Assembly: GCA_900169235.1 (NCBI GenBank)
Contig: FWCC01000148.1
Location: 1-64,000, forward strand
DNA: 64,000 bases
Direction of reading: 5' to 3'
From: Zarea fungicola
Taxonomy: Eukaryota > Ascomycota > Sordariomycetes > Hypocreales > Cordycipitaceae
Every line of letters starts with the position of its first letter. Position 1 is the stretch's first letter. The notes below the pieces were generated by a model. The model worked only from the letters and a program-made list of their open reading frames with translations, did no database searches and was not told the origin of the DNA. A program made the translations under genes and the position numbers. Positions 1-11,739 of this stretch are shown here, one piece after another.

Positions 1-521
1 GGTGGGGGCGTGGCACAAGTAAATGCCAAGCATGGGCGGGCCACTAAGTACCCCAGAAGTACACTGGCCCTGGTAGACTTGCAACTGAGAAAATTTTCAC
101 GGCAGTTGAAAGAAAGCAAGAGAGTTTGTAATTTCCCTTGGGTGTACATTTCATGGGGAAAACCAAGTCTCCTTTCGTAGCTTGACAATATTAAATGTGG
201 TGATTTGTAGTTGGGCGAGGCAAACTGCATTACTTATCATTAGGCTGCCAGTGGCTAGAGCACTTGTAAAATAGCGGGGCATTAGTGGTTACCAGTTTTG
301 CTGCGACGACATTGCATCACCAGCTCGCCTGGTCGTCGCATTGTGAACCAACAACTTTTATCCAGAGGACCTACCAAAGACTGCCGCACGTCAAAAACAA
401 ATTATTGATTGAATAAGATAAAGTCCATTCCTTCATACCCTTTACCTTCTTCCTCTGCCGCTCACACAAGGCCGGCCATCTTGCCAACGAGACGGCCGCT
501 ACTACCCCTCCATAAATCACT
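1..521. other. Upstream intergenic region of the CIA2 gene
   Basis: No coding sequence is supported here. The last 100 bases before the ATG at 522 are C/T-rich, as is usual for a filamentous-fungal 5' leader. I see no repeat or RNA gene. Confidence 0.5.
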
Positions 522-1250
522 ATGTCTCCCGCCGCCCTCGACAATGCGAACCCAACCATCCTAAACGCATCGGAGCTTCCCACCCGCAAGCACAAGGTCG
601 TGCCTCGCAACGGACCCGACTCCAAGTATACTGATATCATCTTTGCCCGGCCCTCGTACCTGTCGGGCCCGTTTTGCGGCGACGATTACGGGAACGCCAT
701 TACATGGCCTCGCGCCGGAGCCGATGACGGAGTCGACGATTCTACTCCGGAACCCATTGACGAGCAAGAAATCTATGGTAAATTTATAATTGCACTCATC
801 TCATAAAACGGTATGATCCGAGATTTCTAATAACAGTCTTTTCCCTTCTCTTCTTGGCTAGACCTCATCTCAACCATTACCGACCCGGAGCACCCCGTTT
901 CCCTTGGTCAGCTCTCCGTCATCAACCTCGCCGACATTCGCCTGACCCCGTCCCCGGCCCTCGGTGGTGGTACACCGGCCGACCCCAACACCCTCGTCGA
1001 GGTGTTTGTCGAGATTACGCCCACCATTACGCACTGCTCGCTCGCCACCATCCTCGGGCTCGCCGTGCGCGTGCGCCTGGAGCAGGCGCTGCCGCCCAAC
1101 TACCGCATCAACGTGAGCTGCAAGGAGAGCACGCATGTGCAGGATGACCAGGTCAATAAGCAGCTCGCCGACAAGGAGCGCGTGGCGGCCGCGCTGGAGA
1201 ATGACTCGCTCAAGAGCGTGCTGGATAAAATGCTAGAGACATGCTACTGA
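522..1250 (+). CDS. CIA2: MIP18-family cytosolic Fe-S cluster targeting factor (CIA2/FAM96-like)
   Basis: Two exons, 522-777 and 862-1250, joined over an 84-nt intron (donor GTAAAT, acceptor CTAG) give 214 residues. The C-terminal half is the MIP18/DUF59 fold. It contains the segment ITPTITHCSLATILGL, whose cysteine (about residue 144) is the invariant reactive cysteine of the family, followed by the typical VRVRLEQALPPNYRINV stretch and the end region HVQDDQVNKQLADKERVAAALEN. In the family, CIA2 works with Cia1 and Met18/MMS19 in the cytosol to place 4Fe-4S clusters on DNA-repair and replication enzymes. The acidic, low-complexity first 80 residues are normal for fungal members. It is convergent with the Snu114 gene. 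The join restores the frame and the conserved NDLIST-like segment, so the model is secure. Confidence 0.93.
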
Positions 1251-1968
1251 GCAAAGGGCCAAGCAAGAAGCAACGAAAAAAAACCCCTGCCCGGAAAACA
1301 ATGTATTAAGAAATACTCACAAGGAAAGATCCTGGGGGACCCGTAATGTCACCATTCCATTAGGCCCTCCTGTGCTCCGCAAATCTTTGAAAACGGCTTC
1401 CCATTTGTCCCAGATTTCAAGCAAGGAAAATCCAAATGTTTGACAGCTGGGGCCAGACATGGACAGCGTTTGTTGCACAGAGGCAAAAACAATGCCGCTT
1501 CATGCCGCTCTGCAAACTCAGTTTCCACGGGTAAACTTACCACAAAGGTCCAAAGGAACATACTGCCAGCAAAATGTTTGCTCACATGGAAACAGCTACA
1601 TAGAAACTGTGACGAGGCTCTCCATTTGACTTGTCCATAGTTGCTCTATTCGAGCCCATAATATACAAAGTTCATATACTCTTGCCATATTATGCATATA
1701 CAACTGCCTAATAATTGCTCAAGGTTTTTCATGTTTTCTGCTTTTTTTCATTCATCTCTGGTTTTTTTTATAAAAAAAAATGTATTTATATGAACCATCC
1801 ACAGAGACCGTACGCCGAAGCCTTAGACTAATAAACTCTTTTTTTCTATGCAGAAAATCAAAAAGACTACTTTTACTTCTTGTGCTGCCAAATCTTACAT
1901 TTGCCCTCTTCTTCCTCTCTCCCTTTATACTCCAATCCTACATTCAAAGAAAAGAATCCTCCTCTCCT
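1251..1968. other. Intergenic region between convergent CIA2 and Snu114 genes
   Basis: AT-rich sequence that should hold both 3' UTRs; there are several T runs and TATATA-like stretches around 1660-1800 suited to polyadenylation. No conserved coding sequence was recognised. Confidence 0.5.
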
Positions 1969-4900
1969 CTACAAGTCTCCCAGCACACCACTCTCCATAA
2001 GCGTTTGGTAGAACTCGGGCTCCAAAAACGTCTTGACACTGACATCCTCGCTGAGACCCTTGCGCCGCCGCGTCTTGAGCACAAAATCGCGTGCCGTTGC
2101 TTGTACTGACGCCGGCTGTAGCGGCCGGGTGGCTTGCTCCCTGTCGAGCGGGTCGCCGGGGACAATGTTCCAGCTGTCAAAGACGAGGGAGACCATGGAT
2201 GCGCCCTTCGTATTGATACGCAGATCCGTCTCGAAGCCGAAGCTATCAATGACGGGGAGCAGGCCGTTGACACGATACAGTGGCGTGCCAGCCACGGGGC
2301 CATCCGACAGCACGTGGCCACGGCGTTTTGCGAGGACATTGTATATTTCCATGTACGAGTTCTCAGGCCCCGTCACGGAGACGGCGTAGACCGGCTCCAT
2401 GAGCCGTGGTGACGCCATGAGAAAGGATGAGTAGCACGCGCGACGCGACGTGGGGATGATTTGGCCGCCGCCACGGAAGATGGCCTCATTGGCGAGCACC
2501 ATATCTGTGACCTTGAACTTTGTATTGCGGATCGGCTCCTCGCACAGTGGGCCTTCTCGTGTCGCCCAGCTGAAGCCTTGGCGGATGGACTCCCGGACTG
2601 TGTTGAGGAGCTTCTTGTCCACCTCGGTAGGCAGGGTATCGTCCTGTAGAATGTTGGGGCCAGCATCGTCTGGGCCAAATGCCCAGATGCTGCGCGATGC
2701 CAGCTTGTCCCATCCATGGTTCTCTTCAAAGAACTTGGCCGTCTTCTTGATAGGATCGCGAATCTTGATGGCCCCCGACTCGATATCCTTTGATATACCC
2801 TTTTCCAGCTGCTCAGCAACCATGGTGATCTTGTTCTTCTTGTTCGGGGTAATGGCGTAGCATTTTGTGGCTGAAGTCTCTACCACGGTCTCACAGAACC
2901 TCGTTACGGGATCCGACACCTTGATGTCCATGTCCGCGTAGAGGCGACGCAGATCATGAAGAACGCAATCCATATATAATTCGCCAGTACCCAGGACGAT
3001 ATGCTCGCCGGATTCTTCAACTTTGGTGTCAAGGAGAGGGTATGATTTTTGAACCTTACGCAAGCCGTCTAGCATCTTGGGCAACTCTGAAGGGTTGATG
3101 GGTTCAACAGCAACCTTGAGAACGGATTCAGTGAAGTGAGTAATTGGTCGGAAAATGTAGGCGTCTTCGTCATCCTCTAGCTTCGGCGGGACAATTGTGG
3201 CTGTCTTGACTATTGAGTTGTCGACTCCATCGAGCAACACTAGGTTGCCGGCCGGAACACCGTCTGTGGGAATGTTATACCTCGTCTCTCCGATAAAGAC
3301 TTGATTTATTGTAGTCATAGTCATATCCTCCTCGTCATCAAGTGAGTAGCCTTCGCCTAGGACTCGAACTTGCATCCCGGGGCGGGCAGTACCACTGAGA
3401 ACTCTGCCAAAGGAATAGAAGCTCTTGGCGTCAGGTTTGTTAAACAGTTTGGCAATATGTACCACAAGCGGGCCGTCTTGATTGCACTCCTTCATAGAGG
3501 TGGCGACTTTGCTATCCAATGGACCAGTATAGTGACGTTCCAATAACCGTTGTGCGGACTCGGTGGGTGAAGGAATATGTTGCATAAGCATGTCGACAAA
3601 GCCATTGGACGGCCCGAAGAATTGCTCGCATACAAGCTTCAGAATGACCTTGGCATCTGCCTTGTACTGTGCGGGCTTTAGTTGAATTCCCAAAGATTCC
3701 AAAACCGGCCGCAGATCCTCAGGACTGTCGCTAATCGAGTGCGTAAAGAGTTTGTAGATGGGCTCCAGGACGAAATGGACAAATGATCTCGCGGTTCTAT
3801 CCTCGAGTGGTTTTCGTGAGAAAGTTCTCTTCCTGGGATTGAAGTAGACATCGCCCCACAAGCGTTTGGCTAGATCTTCAGCGCTGACATTGCTGTGTGT
3901 ATCGGCGTACATTTTGGCAAACGACTGGAGCGTGAAGCACCATCCGAAATCAGTGCAAGCAAAGAGAACATTTCCCTTTTCTGGGCTAATGCGTTTTGCG
4001 GCGGATGTAGCCGGCGCAGTGTTTGTGATGATTGTATTGACTTCTTCAATGACATGCTTCAGCTTGAAGTATGCGTCTTTGGGCGGTAGCCTTAGCTCAA
4101 CAATGAGGCGGTCCATTTTGTTGATAATCAGTGTGAGTGGCAGATCTTGTAGAACTGCATGCTTGATGATTTGTTCCGTGTTGATTTGCACGCCCTCAAC
4201 AACATCGACAACGAGGCAGACGCCGTCCACCAGGCGGAAAGCAGCCGCGACCTCGTCGACAAAATTGACGTGGCCGGGAGTGTCGATGACGTTGACCAAA
4301 TGCGATTTGCCCTTGGAATTAGGCAGCACAAAGCTCATGGGAGCAGATTTCAGGGAGACGCCGCGTTCGCGTTCGAGGATATGGATGTCGGTATATCGTA
4401 GTGCTTCGTCACGCTTTCGCCCTACTCTCTTGTCAAGCTTGTCGAGGATGTCGTGCGTCTCGAGAACAAGCATGTCAGTGAAAGAGGTCTTTCCATGGTT
4501 GAGGTGGCCAGCAAGTGCGACGTTTCGTATTTGTTCGGGGAAATTCATCAAATCCGCCATGAACTCGCGGTTGTAGAAAACGGGAGGCAGATCGGCCTCT
4601 TCGATGGTGAACTTCTTTGTCTCAATCGGAGCAACAATGGGCTGCGTAAGGGGCTGCGCATCTTCTTCTTCGACACGAGTCTCGACATCCTCGCCATATA
4701 CCTGCTCGGCGGTCGGGTAGTACTGTTTGTCTTCGTGGAGAACGACGGCGTTGGAGGGACCATCTGCGCGTGCCTTCAGTTAGCTCCACGCAGGCCCCCA
4801 GTTAGAAGCGCAAACAGGACGCAGAACTTACCATCAACCTCCATGTGTTCGTCTTCATCGTGCGCATCGTCGGCGGCGTCATCATATACATAATCGCTGG

Positions 4901-5042
4901 TGTCGACGCCAGCATCAGAGCCACCCTCCGATTCCACTTCCTCGCCAATGAAGTTGCCGAACCTAATTGCGACGTGGTTAGTTTCTGGATTCAAGTTTTG
5001 GATACTTATGACCGAGACTTACTCGTCGTAGAGGTCATCCAT
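1969..5042 (-). CDS. SNU114: U5 snRNP GTPase Snu114 (EFTUD2/116K)
   Basis: Three exons on the minus strand (5042-5023, 4962-4832, 4763-1969) give 981 residues, the usual size of the family. Residues 1-50 are an acidic leader beginning MDDLYDEFGNFIGEE, typical of Snu114/EFTUD2. The EF-2-like GTPase follows: P-loop GHLNHGKTS near 136-144, switch region ERERGVSLKSAP, DTPGHVNF and the guanine-specificity NKMD. Then come the EF-2 domains II-V, with GDPVAGTPLYRVNGLLPV-type and GGGQIIPTSRR segments near the C-terminus. The protein controls Brr2-driven U4/U6 unwinding and spliceosome disassembly in the nucleus. The first exon is only 20 nt, and both 5' introns (68 and 60 nt) have ACTTAC on the plus strand as donors. 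The start is fixed by the conserved MDDLYDEFGN. Many antisense reading frames overlap this gene and are shadows. Confidence 0.97.
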
Positions 5043-5573
5043 CTTTTGTTGTATTGAGTACAGCTCCAAAAAATTAAACGGCAGGCGCAAACTGGAGAGC
5101 GCTGCTTGGGGTAACGGAGGCTCCCGCCGCGCGCATGGGCAACTTTTTCGAGCTTTGCTGCCACCAGGCGAGAGCATCACGTGCAGATTAATATCCAGCT
5201 TATCAGTGCAGATCAGATCAACGTCTACACAGGAATAAAAACCAGGCCGTTCATGGGCCTGCAAATAAGTACCAAGACAATATTGATATCCTAAAATCTT
5301 TTTCTTTTTCTTTTTCGCAACATCCACAAGCCGTAGCTGCACTAGTTATAAGCCAACATTCGTACTTTTGAAGCTCCCTCCATGGAGCTTCCTAGTGTAG
5401 TATACAACCAGTACTGCCGCCGCCAAAGAGGAAGCACCCGCAAACTTGAAGTCATATTTTTTCTTCTTCTATTACTACAGCCCTGCAACGCCTTGACACA
5501 CCTCGAACGAAAGCTTGTAAACATCATGTGTCGCGATGCAATATCTACACGGAACTGCGGCTCTCATCATCCA
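5043..5573. other. Snu114 promoter and 3' end of the next gene
   Basis: No gene seen. A TTTTTCTTTTTCTTTTTC tract lies near 5299-5318. The rest is unremarkable single-copy sequence. Confidence 0.45.
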
Positions 5574-7073
5574 TCACGGTCGGTAGACTAACGGCGGTCG
5601 TATGTTTTCGGAACCAACAGCTGCCTCCAAAGCCTCTTTCAAGTCATCAGGGATCTGGCAGAACCCGTCAAACCACTGCCCCACTGGATCAACATACCAT
5701 CTCGCATGCTCGATTGGACTATGATCGATGGCATATGGCAGGTCGCCGTCGTTATCCTGCAACAGCCGCGAGTCATTCTCTCCCGCGCCAAGGTAGTAGT
5801 ACCGAATGCGCCCGGCCTTGTCTGAAAACCTCAGCCTGGCATATCTTATCGCTTGCCTATTCGGCGCGCGGGCAATGGCAGATGCAAATGCACAGAGAAG
5901 TGGCGCTGCGAGCCTAGCTTTGGGAACAAACCGTCTAATGGCAGGGTTCCGCTCCCACTCCGAGATGTGCAGAGTTTGGCTCACCTCCGGATCCTCCACC
6001 TCTGAGTCGTCAGAGTCAATACTGGTGTTGATTTCAAGCACATGCTCAATGTCATAAGACGAATCAGTTGGGGATTGCTCGCTGTCTGTATTTTCTGGCG
6101 TCGCTGTGAGCCACTTGCCACTTGGGGTGACCAAGGCACCGTCAACGCAGATCTCTCGCATCGCTGGCCCCGGTGATCCCGTAAAAGCGCTGGGGTCCAA
6201 TGTCCATTTGCCCTCGAGGCGCAGTTCCGAAAGCACAGGCAGTTCCAACAATTTTTGTACCGCCAAGCTTAAAGCGTCCTTATCGCCGTCGGCGATGAAT
6301 GCTCCAGGGCGAGCCAGATGATTGAAAGGCTCCGGATCCAGAAGACAGATTGTCAGACCATGGAACTTTTCCAGTGGTAGCAGCATCAGTGCCTGCGCCA
6401 ACGTTTCACGGTGTTCCCGGCGAAGTTGCATGCCTAGACGCCGGGCTGGCATGCAAAGCAGCCACGAAGCGCTCGTAAGCAATGGCAAGGCTGTGCATAG
6501 CGGGCGGATGATGGAAGGATGAGCTCTTCGTGCGTTGCTCCCTGTTGATACCACGTCGAATATATCCCAACAAAGTGATCCAATGCAAGAAACTGTTGGA
6601 AGGCCGTGTACAGCACACAGCTCATTGTCGTCAAATGCCAAGAACTTCAGCGCGTTGCGGTACGGCTTGATTTTTATACTCGGTGTTGAAACATCTCGCG
6701 TGTCAGATGGCGAGGCGGCAGCAATCTGCAGACGTATGCCCTCCTGAATATCCCAAACGCGCAAAAGGCCAAAGAGGTTCATGATTGCCCGCGTAAACGC
6801 CACGTTGTTGGCTGTCGCCTCTCTACGGCTTTGCAGTTTCTTTTGGAGCCGAGAATCGCTGAGCCTCGGTAGCACAATATCGTAGTGTATAGTCTTTACA
6901 AGGCCACGAATCTCCAAGTCGGAAAACACCTGGCTAAATTGTGACAGAGACTCGGCGTCGCTGCAAAGCTGTACTGCCGTAAAGGACCGTGACCGGATGA
7001 GAGAGAGCCCCGTATTAGACACTCTACCCTCGCCGACCAAGTGGACAAGATCAAGGATGTTTGGTAAGGCCAT
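5574..7073 (-). CDS. Hypothetical protein, 499 aa
   Basis: One uninterrupted reading frame starting with a proper ATG (MALPNILDL) and ending VYRP. I do not recognise a catalytic motif. The protein is soluble, leucine-rich in its first 320 residues, and has an acidic serine-rich linker at about 325-375 (SIDSDDSEVEDPEVS). The last 100 residues are Trp/Tyr-rich (RIRYYYLGAG, ARWYVDPVGQWFDGF). The spacing of Leu-rich segments and the LSELRLEGKWTL stretch recall the large fungal F-box/LRR-like hypothetical families, but no clear F-box is visible at the N-terminus, so I do not assign one. Codon use and frame length support a real gene; function unknown. Confidence 0.75.
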   Translation of the reverse strand: MALPNILDLVHLVGEGRVSNTGLSLIRSRSFTAVQLCSDAESLSQFSQVFSDLEIRGLVKTIHYDIVLPRLSDSRLQKKLQSRREATANNVAFTRAIMNLFGLLRVWDIQEGIRLQIAAASPSDTRDVSTPSIKIKPYRNALKFLAFDDNELCAVHGLPTVSCIGSLCWDIFDVVSTGSNARRAHPSIIRPLCTALPLLTSASWLLCMPARRLGMQLRREHRETLAQALMLLPLEKFHGLTICLLDPEPFNHLARPGAFIADGDKDALSLAVQKLLELPVLSELRLEGKWTLDPSAFTGSPGPAMREICVDGALVTPSGKWLTATPENTDSEQSPTDSSYDIEHVLEINTSIDSDDSEVEDPEVSQTLHISEWERNPAIRRFVPKARLAAPLLCAFASAIARAPNRQAIRYARLRFSDKAGRIRYYYLGAGENDSRLLQDNDGDLPYAIDHSPIEHARWYVDPVGQWFDGFCQIPDDLKEALEAAVGSENIRPPLVYRP

Positions 7074-7677
7074 TCTGATTCTCGAGACAAAGCCAAGACT
7101 GCTTGTAGAACTACTGTAACATAGAGATGTTTGTGATGTACATGCAACTGGGCAGTCCCAGCAACGCCAACGGTTTTCTGTGTCTCATCCGTCCCTCCCC
7201 CCTGGCTTTGGCAGGAGCCCGCGCTCCAGCTGAACCAGCTAGATTCTGGCTGCAGTTGCTAACCACAGCAAGTTCAGGCAGGCCCCAGACTGCGACTGCT
7301 GTGCCAAGGTTACCAAGATGCATGTCTCTATGGAGCAGGCTTTCCTCGTAGCAGAAACGGCCTGGCGCTAACAAACCTGACTCTGGGGAGCATAAAACAA
7401 CAGCTGGTATTGAGTCGTTTGAAGCCATGGGAGAGAACTTGATGGAACCCCGAGTTTTCCAATATCTAGTGTCATCTGTATTGGTCACTCAATTGAAAAG
7501 TCTTACAGAGTTGACCAACACCGGCATAGTTGGGGTTTAGGTCTGACGGCTCGAGTTTTGTGAACTTTGTAAATTAATTCAGTATACCACGTGGCTATGG
7601 AACTATTTCTGTGGCATGGCCTTTTGACAAAGTGAGTCCTTTGGCATCACCAACCCCTTAGACTGCCACTACCATCT
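7074..7677. other. Intergenic region
   Basis: About 600 bases between two minus-strand genes. Short reading frames here have no recognisable content. It should hold the promoter of the 499-aa protein and the 3' UTR of the secreted protein gene upstream. Confidence 0.4.
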
Positions 7678-8586
7678 TCACGAATACTGCCATGCACCAG
7701 CATCATCCTCAAAAGGCAAAATATTCAGATTTATCCCAACACATCCCCTAAGTTCATTCGCATTTGTCGAATTCCTCACATGCAGCACCCTCTGCTCGCC
7801 CTGTCCGCAGGCTGCCCAACCCCACGCCCCATCCAGGACATTAAAGTAACCGCCACCCTCAAAAGCCCAGAACCCAGCCACAGTCGAGCCATTTGGCATC
7901 AACATCGAGTGCGCCTGCGTATACCCCACAGTCCATCCCTCCGTCAGGAAGAAGTGCTGGCCCCCGGGAACCACGACATCCATGGCGTTAGTCGCGGCCG
8001 ACAGCGCAGTTACATTGCCCTCGGGGCACCGAGTCGGGTCGACTTGTGGAACCGGGCAGTAGCTGCAGGTAATGCCGCCGACGTTCCACGCAAGACGACA
8101 TGCCGTCATAAGCTGGCCGTCGACCCCAATCACCGCGGCTGGGCCGGGTCCACCTCCTGGAATCGGGTGTGATGAGGCGGGCGGTGAGGAGACGTCTTGG
8201 GGATTCTCGGCACGGAGGAAAATGCGGCCATGTTGCATCAGCGGTCGAATTAAAAGTTCTGTGCCATCGCGACAGGTATAAACATACTTGGAGTAGCAGG
8301 TACGGCCACAGAGAGCCAGCGGCTCGCCATTTACGATGGGGCAGAGGATGCCATCGTGGCACATGTACTGTAAAAGCGAGTCCAAGTCAGCAACATGGGG
8401 ATGGATCTATCTGCGTCCGTGTAAACTTGCATTATCCGGATTGCCATTGGGGCCGTCACAAGGTTTGCTGGGCTGCAACAGAGGGTTGGCTGTGTAGTCG
8501 ACTTGGCGGGCCGTGAGCACAGCTGTGCCGTCGTTGATAGCCGCGATGGCCAGGAGGGCTTTAAAAAGCGAGTTACGCAGATGCAT
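7678..8586 (-). CDS. Secreted protein with CBM52-like module and IgE-binding-type domain
   Basis: Exon 1 (8586-8431) and exon 2 (8367-7678) give 281 residues when joined over a 63-nt intron whose donor is GC (GCAAGT) and acceptor ACAG; no GT donor keeps the frame. Residues 1-20 form a signal peptide (MHLRNSLFKALLAIAAIND), followed by a possible TAR|Q processing site. Residues about 43-80 are a cysteine-rich module (GNPDN-YMCHDGILCP, PLALCGRTCYS, YTCRDG) that resembles the short fungal carbohydrate-binding module CBM52 (Pfam Carb_bind), known for binding cell-wall beta-glucan. The C-terminal 140 residues, with VVPGGQHFFL, VGYTQAHS and GWGWAACG, resemble the fungal secreted 'IgE-binding protein' family. 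Likely a cell-wall or extracellular protein; enzymatic activity is not implied. The family names come from memory of motifs, not from a search. Confidence 0.72.
8368..8430 (-). other. GC-AG intron in the CBM52-like gene
   Basis: Minus-strand donor GCAAGT directly after the codons for NPDN, acceptor TTTTACAG before the codons for YMCHDG. No GT donor and AG acceptor pair nearby keeps both exons in frame. Confidence 0.8.
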
Positions 8587-9442
8587 TGTTCGAAATTGAG
8601 GTGTATCCGGGATGGTACCGTGTAGAACTGGAAAATGGGGTGAAAGGATGCGAATGGGGTGATGATTGTCTTAATACTCAAGCAAAACTTGCGGCTGCTC
8701 GCCTGAACTCCATCAAGTGCGGATGCAGGAGAGACCCATGATCGGGTAGCGGCACCAGTACCGGCTTAGGAATGAAGCCACTGTATGTTACACGAAACAA
8801 TCAGACACTCAATCATGTATAAATCGGTTAGCCGCGCTGCGTACATCATCCGGGTCCATAAACATGTTGCGATGGTGTGGTAGCATGGCATTCATAATTG
8901 GTACAAGCCCTTGGCTCACATCCATGGTCGCGTTTCACCATCACGGGGACTATCACTCGTATCTGCTACGCTGTATTTTCCATGTATTCTGCTATACAGG
9001 TGCTGCACCACTCGTGCCGTTCAATTGTAACACATATGCCGTGAAAAAAAAAGAGGAATAGGACCAGCCCAAAAAAACCAAATGCACAGGGCATCCAAAC
9101 AGTGGAACGAGCGAACTGGCTTCCAAGCTTCCTTCATCCAGCATAAAAAGCAAAACAGTGTTTAATACAGGACTCCAATGCGCCAGGCCTTGGGTAGAGT
9201 GCAGGCCATAGCCGGTTGACCCCTATTAGAGTATTCCAGCACACAAGCTTAGACTTGATCCTGCGGGAATGGATGCATGCCTTACCCAAGGTACAGTATC
9301 GACCGTAACTCCATAACTTAATCGACTTAATTGTGTATGCGTGTATCAGAATGAGATTGTGGCTGTTGAAACAGTCTCGTCTGTCGTCACATCAACGTAG
9401 CGAGGTGTGCCAAGATCGTGCCATGTTTATCTGGCGGGCTTC
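8587..9442. other. Intergenic region
   Basis: Upstream region of the secreted protein gene and 3' region of the kinase gene. Nothing coding was recognised. A TGTATAAATCGG TATA-like element occurs near 8816-8827 on the plus strand, the wrong orientation for the flanking minus-strand gene. Confidence 0.4.
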
Positions 9443-11052
9443 TCAAGCACCGACAGTAGACATCTTCTTCCCTCTCTTGCCTAGAAGAGTGGCATTGTCC
9501 AGATTCAGTTCAAAGGGGCCTTTGTTGCGATTTCTGTCGCGAACTTGCTGTCTGGCTGCAGCTGTAACTGCTGACGAGTGCTGACCATAGCCCTTCTCGT
9601 TAACGGTTCGCTCACGTTCCCTGCCCCGAGTAGCCGCGTCTGGATCCTGGATGCTGGCTTTGCGCATACTTTGCTCCAGTACACGAGCACCGCCAAACTG
9701 AGGAGCCTGTCCGCCAGCGACTGAATCGTCATCCTCCTCCTCTTCGTTCAACCCGCCCAGGAAACGGCCTGGTCCGGCTCTTGCACCCATCTGCGCTCGT
9801 CGCTTAGCCTCCTCTTCCTGGCGGTGGACGGCGTAGCCAACATCAAAGACTTCACGCAGATTGACCGCACCTGGGGAGCGGAAATCAGACCGTCTCACGT
9901 CGACGTCTAATTTAGAGGCGTCAAACGCGCGGAGTGGTACCTCTGGTTTGCGCTCCTCGCGTGGAGTGGGCCCACTGGCTCGAACCCAAGGATGTGCAAG
10001 GAACTCGGTGATGGTATAGCGTTTTTCCGGGTCAACAGTCAAGAGATGTGAAATGAGGTCTTTGGCTGACGCGGGAATATCATCCCACCAGGGGGACAGG
10101 AAGGTGTACTGGCCCTTGGCGACCTTTTCCGTAAGAACCTCGATGCTTTCGTCATAGAAGGGCGGGAAGCCACAGAGCAGGGTGTACAAGACACAGCCAA
10201 GAGCCCACATGTCGACGGACTTGGAGTATCGCTCATCTTTGACAATTTCGGGGGCGGTATAACCAACAGTTCCACAAGGTGTCATTGTTTGCTTGTCCCA
10301 TACAATCTTGGAAAGGCCAAAATCGGCAATCTTGATTTCACCAATGCCTCCGGCACCAAGGCCAGGGATGAACTCGCCTTCATCTTCCTTTTCTTCGTCA
10401 CCAGGTTGGCGAGGCTTAGGGACTTTGGAGGGAATAAAGTCAATGGGGTTGAAGAGAATGTTCTCGGGTTTAATATCACTGGCCCAAAATCAGTAAATGT
10501 GGCGGTGGCCGTGGTTATGACGTAGATCTTACCGATGAACAACACCTTTGTCTTCGTGTAGATACTCCAGAGCTTTGGCAACCTTGACAATGACGTGTCT
10601 TGAAAGCTCCTCGCTAAAATACGTGAGGCGAACAATCTGGTGGAACAGCTCGCCACCGGGAGCGAGCTCGAGAACAATGTAGTAGTACGGTTTTGACTCA
10701 GAGAAGTCGATGAGCTTGATGACGTTGGGGTGATCAAGCTGGCGCATGATCTGAACCTCCTTCAAGATATTGGCTCGCTAGAGAGTACATGGTTAGTGAA
10801 TGATCGCTGGCAGTAAGAGAATGAGTTGAGTTGCAAGTGTAGCCATGAGCAAATGTGAATAGGAGTTGGGCAGTAGAACGAGGAGCTAGAACTCATGTGT
10901 ATGGCTCATGAAAGAGATTTATCGCACCTCGGCAGCTTTGGGTGCTCTTTTAAAGTCTGGATGCATACGATCGTTTGCCTATCAAGGGCACAAGCCAGTC
11001 GGTTGGTAAGGTTTCTAGACCAGGGTGTGTGTTTATGTGTATAGATTGGTGT

Positions 11053-11098
<46 letters not shown>

Positions 11099-11739
11099 AA
11101 TTTGTAAGAAAGAAACGCAGGCACAAAAAGAAAGGTACAGGAAACAGAAAGCAAAGAGCACAAGTTAAACGATTTGGGATTTGAGACTTACCTGCATATT
11201 GTTCATTTCGTACTTTCGCACCACTTTGATGGCGACTTGGCCATACTGGCCTTCGGTGTCGCGAGCGCGGTAAACGTTACTGAAGGCGCCATCACCCATC
11301 TTCTCAAGCAGTTCCCATCGTTCGAGGCCGGGATACTGAGGGAACTTTGACTTGGATGCATTCTCCTCGGCGACAAGCTTGGCGACGTTGGCTTCATCCA
11401 CACGGCGACTTTGGCGTTTGCTCCTGGACTCTTCACTGCGGGCAACCTTTTCAGCGGGCTCAAGATTGGAGACGGTTTGGTGGACGAGAGGGTCGGAGAC
11501 GGATTTCCTCTTGTCGTGTGTATTCGACTGCCTGGGGGGAGATTCATGGTTTCGCACAGGCTCATCGTTGGTGGCACGGGCTTGCTTGCCTGTATATACA
11601 GAAACATTGATCAGCACCACATTACAGGGCATAGTTGGTGGCCGGAGTTTGGAAGCTGACGCCGCATCGGGTGTACATGATAGCAGCCAAGATCCTTACC
11701 GTGCCGGATAAACTTCTTTAATTGCTGGATAGTGTCCAT
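9443..11739 (-). CDS. Srk1/Rck2-like MAPK-activated protein kinase (CaMK group)
   Basis: Four exons (11739-11700, 11589-11192, 10777-10533, 10478-9443) give 572 residues. The kinase domain starts near residue 105: glycine loop MGDGAFSNVY, ATP lysine in VAIKVV (about 135), HRDIKPEN (about 227-234), DFG (about 280) and activation-loop CGTVGYTAPE. Between HRDIKPENILF and DFG lies a 40-residue charged insert (PRQPGDEEKEDEGE), a hallmark of Rck2/Srk1 kinases. The C-terminal tail ends NATLLGKRGKK, like the conserved MAPK-docking tail of this group. These kinases are phosphorylated by the Hog1/Sty1 stress MAPK and act on translation and cell-cycle entry. Exon 1 (MDTIQQLKKFIRH) is short but matches the family N-terminus. 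The second intron is unusually long (414 nt) and carries a GT microsatellite. Confidence 0.92.
11057..11097. repeat. (TG)n microsatellite in kinase intron 2
   Basis: About 20 uninterrupted TG dinucleotides, preceded by an imperfect GTGTGTATG stretch, inside the 414-nt second intron of the Srk1/Rck2-like gene. On the coding strand it reads (CA)n. Confidence 0.95.

Noticed and set aside
3866..4576. 236-codon open frame on the plus strand opposite Snu114
   Set aside because: It is antisense to the strongly conserved GTPase domain and has no recognisable content; long antisense frames are expected opposite biased codons.
9959..9980. GGCTCGAACCC resembling a tRNA T arm
   Set aside because: Lies inside the kinase coding sequence and has no cloverleaf context.
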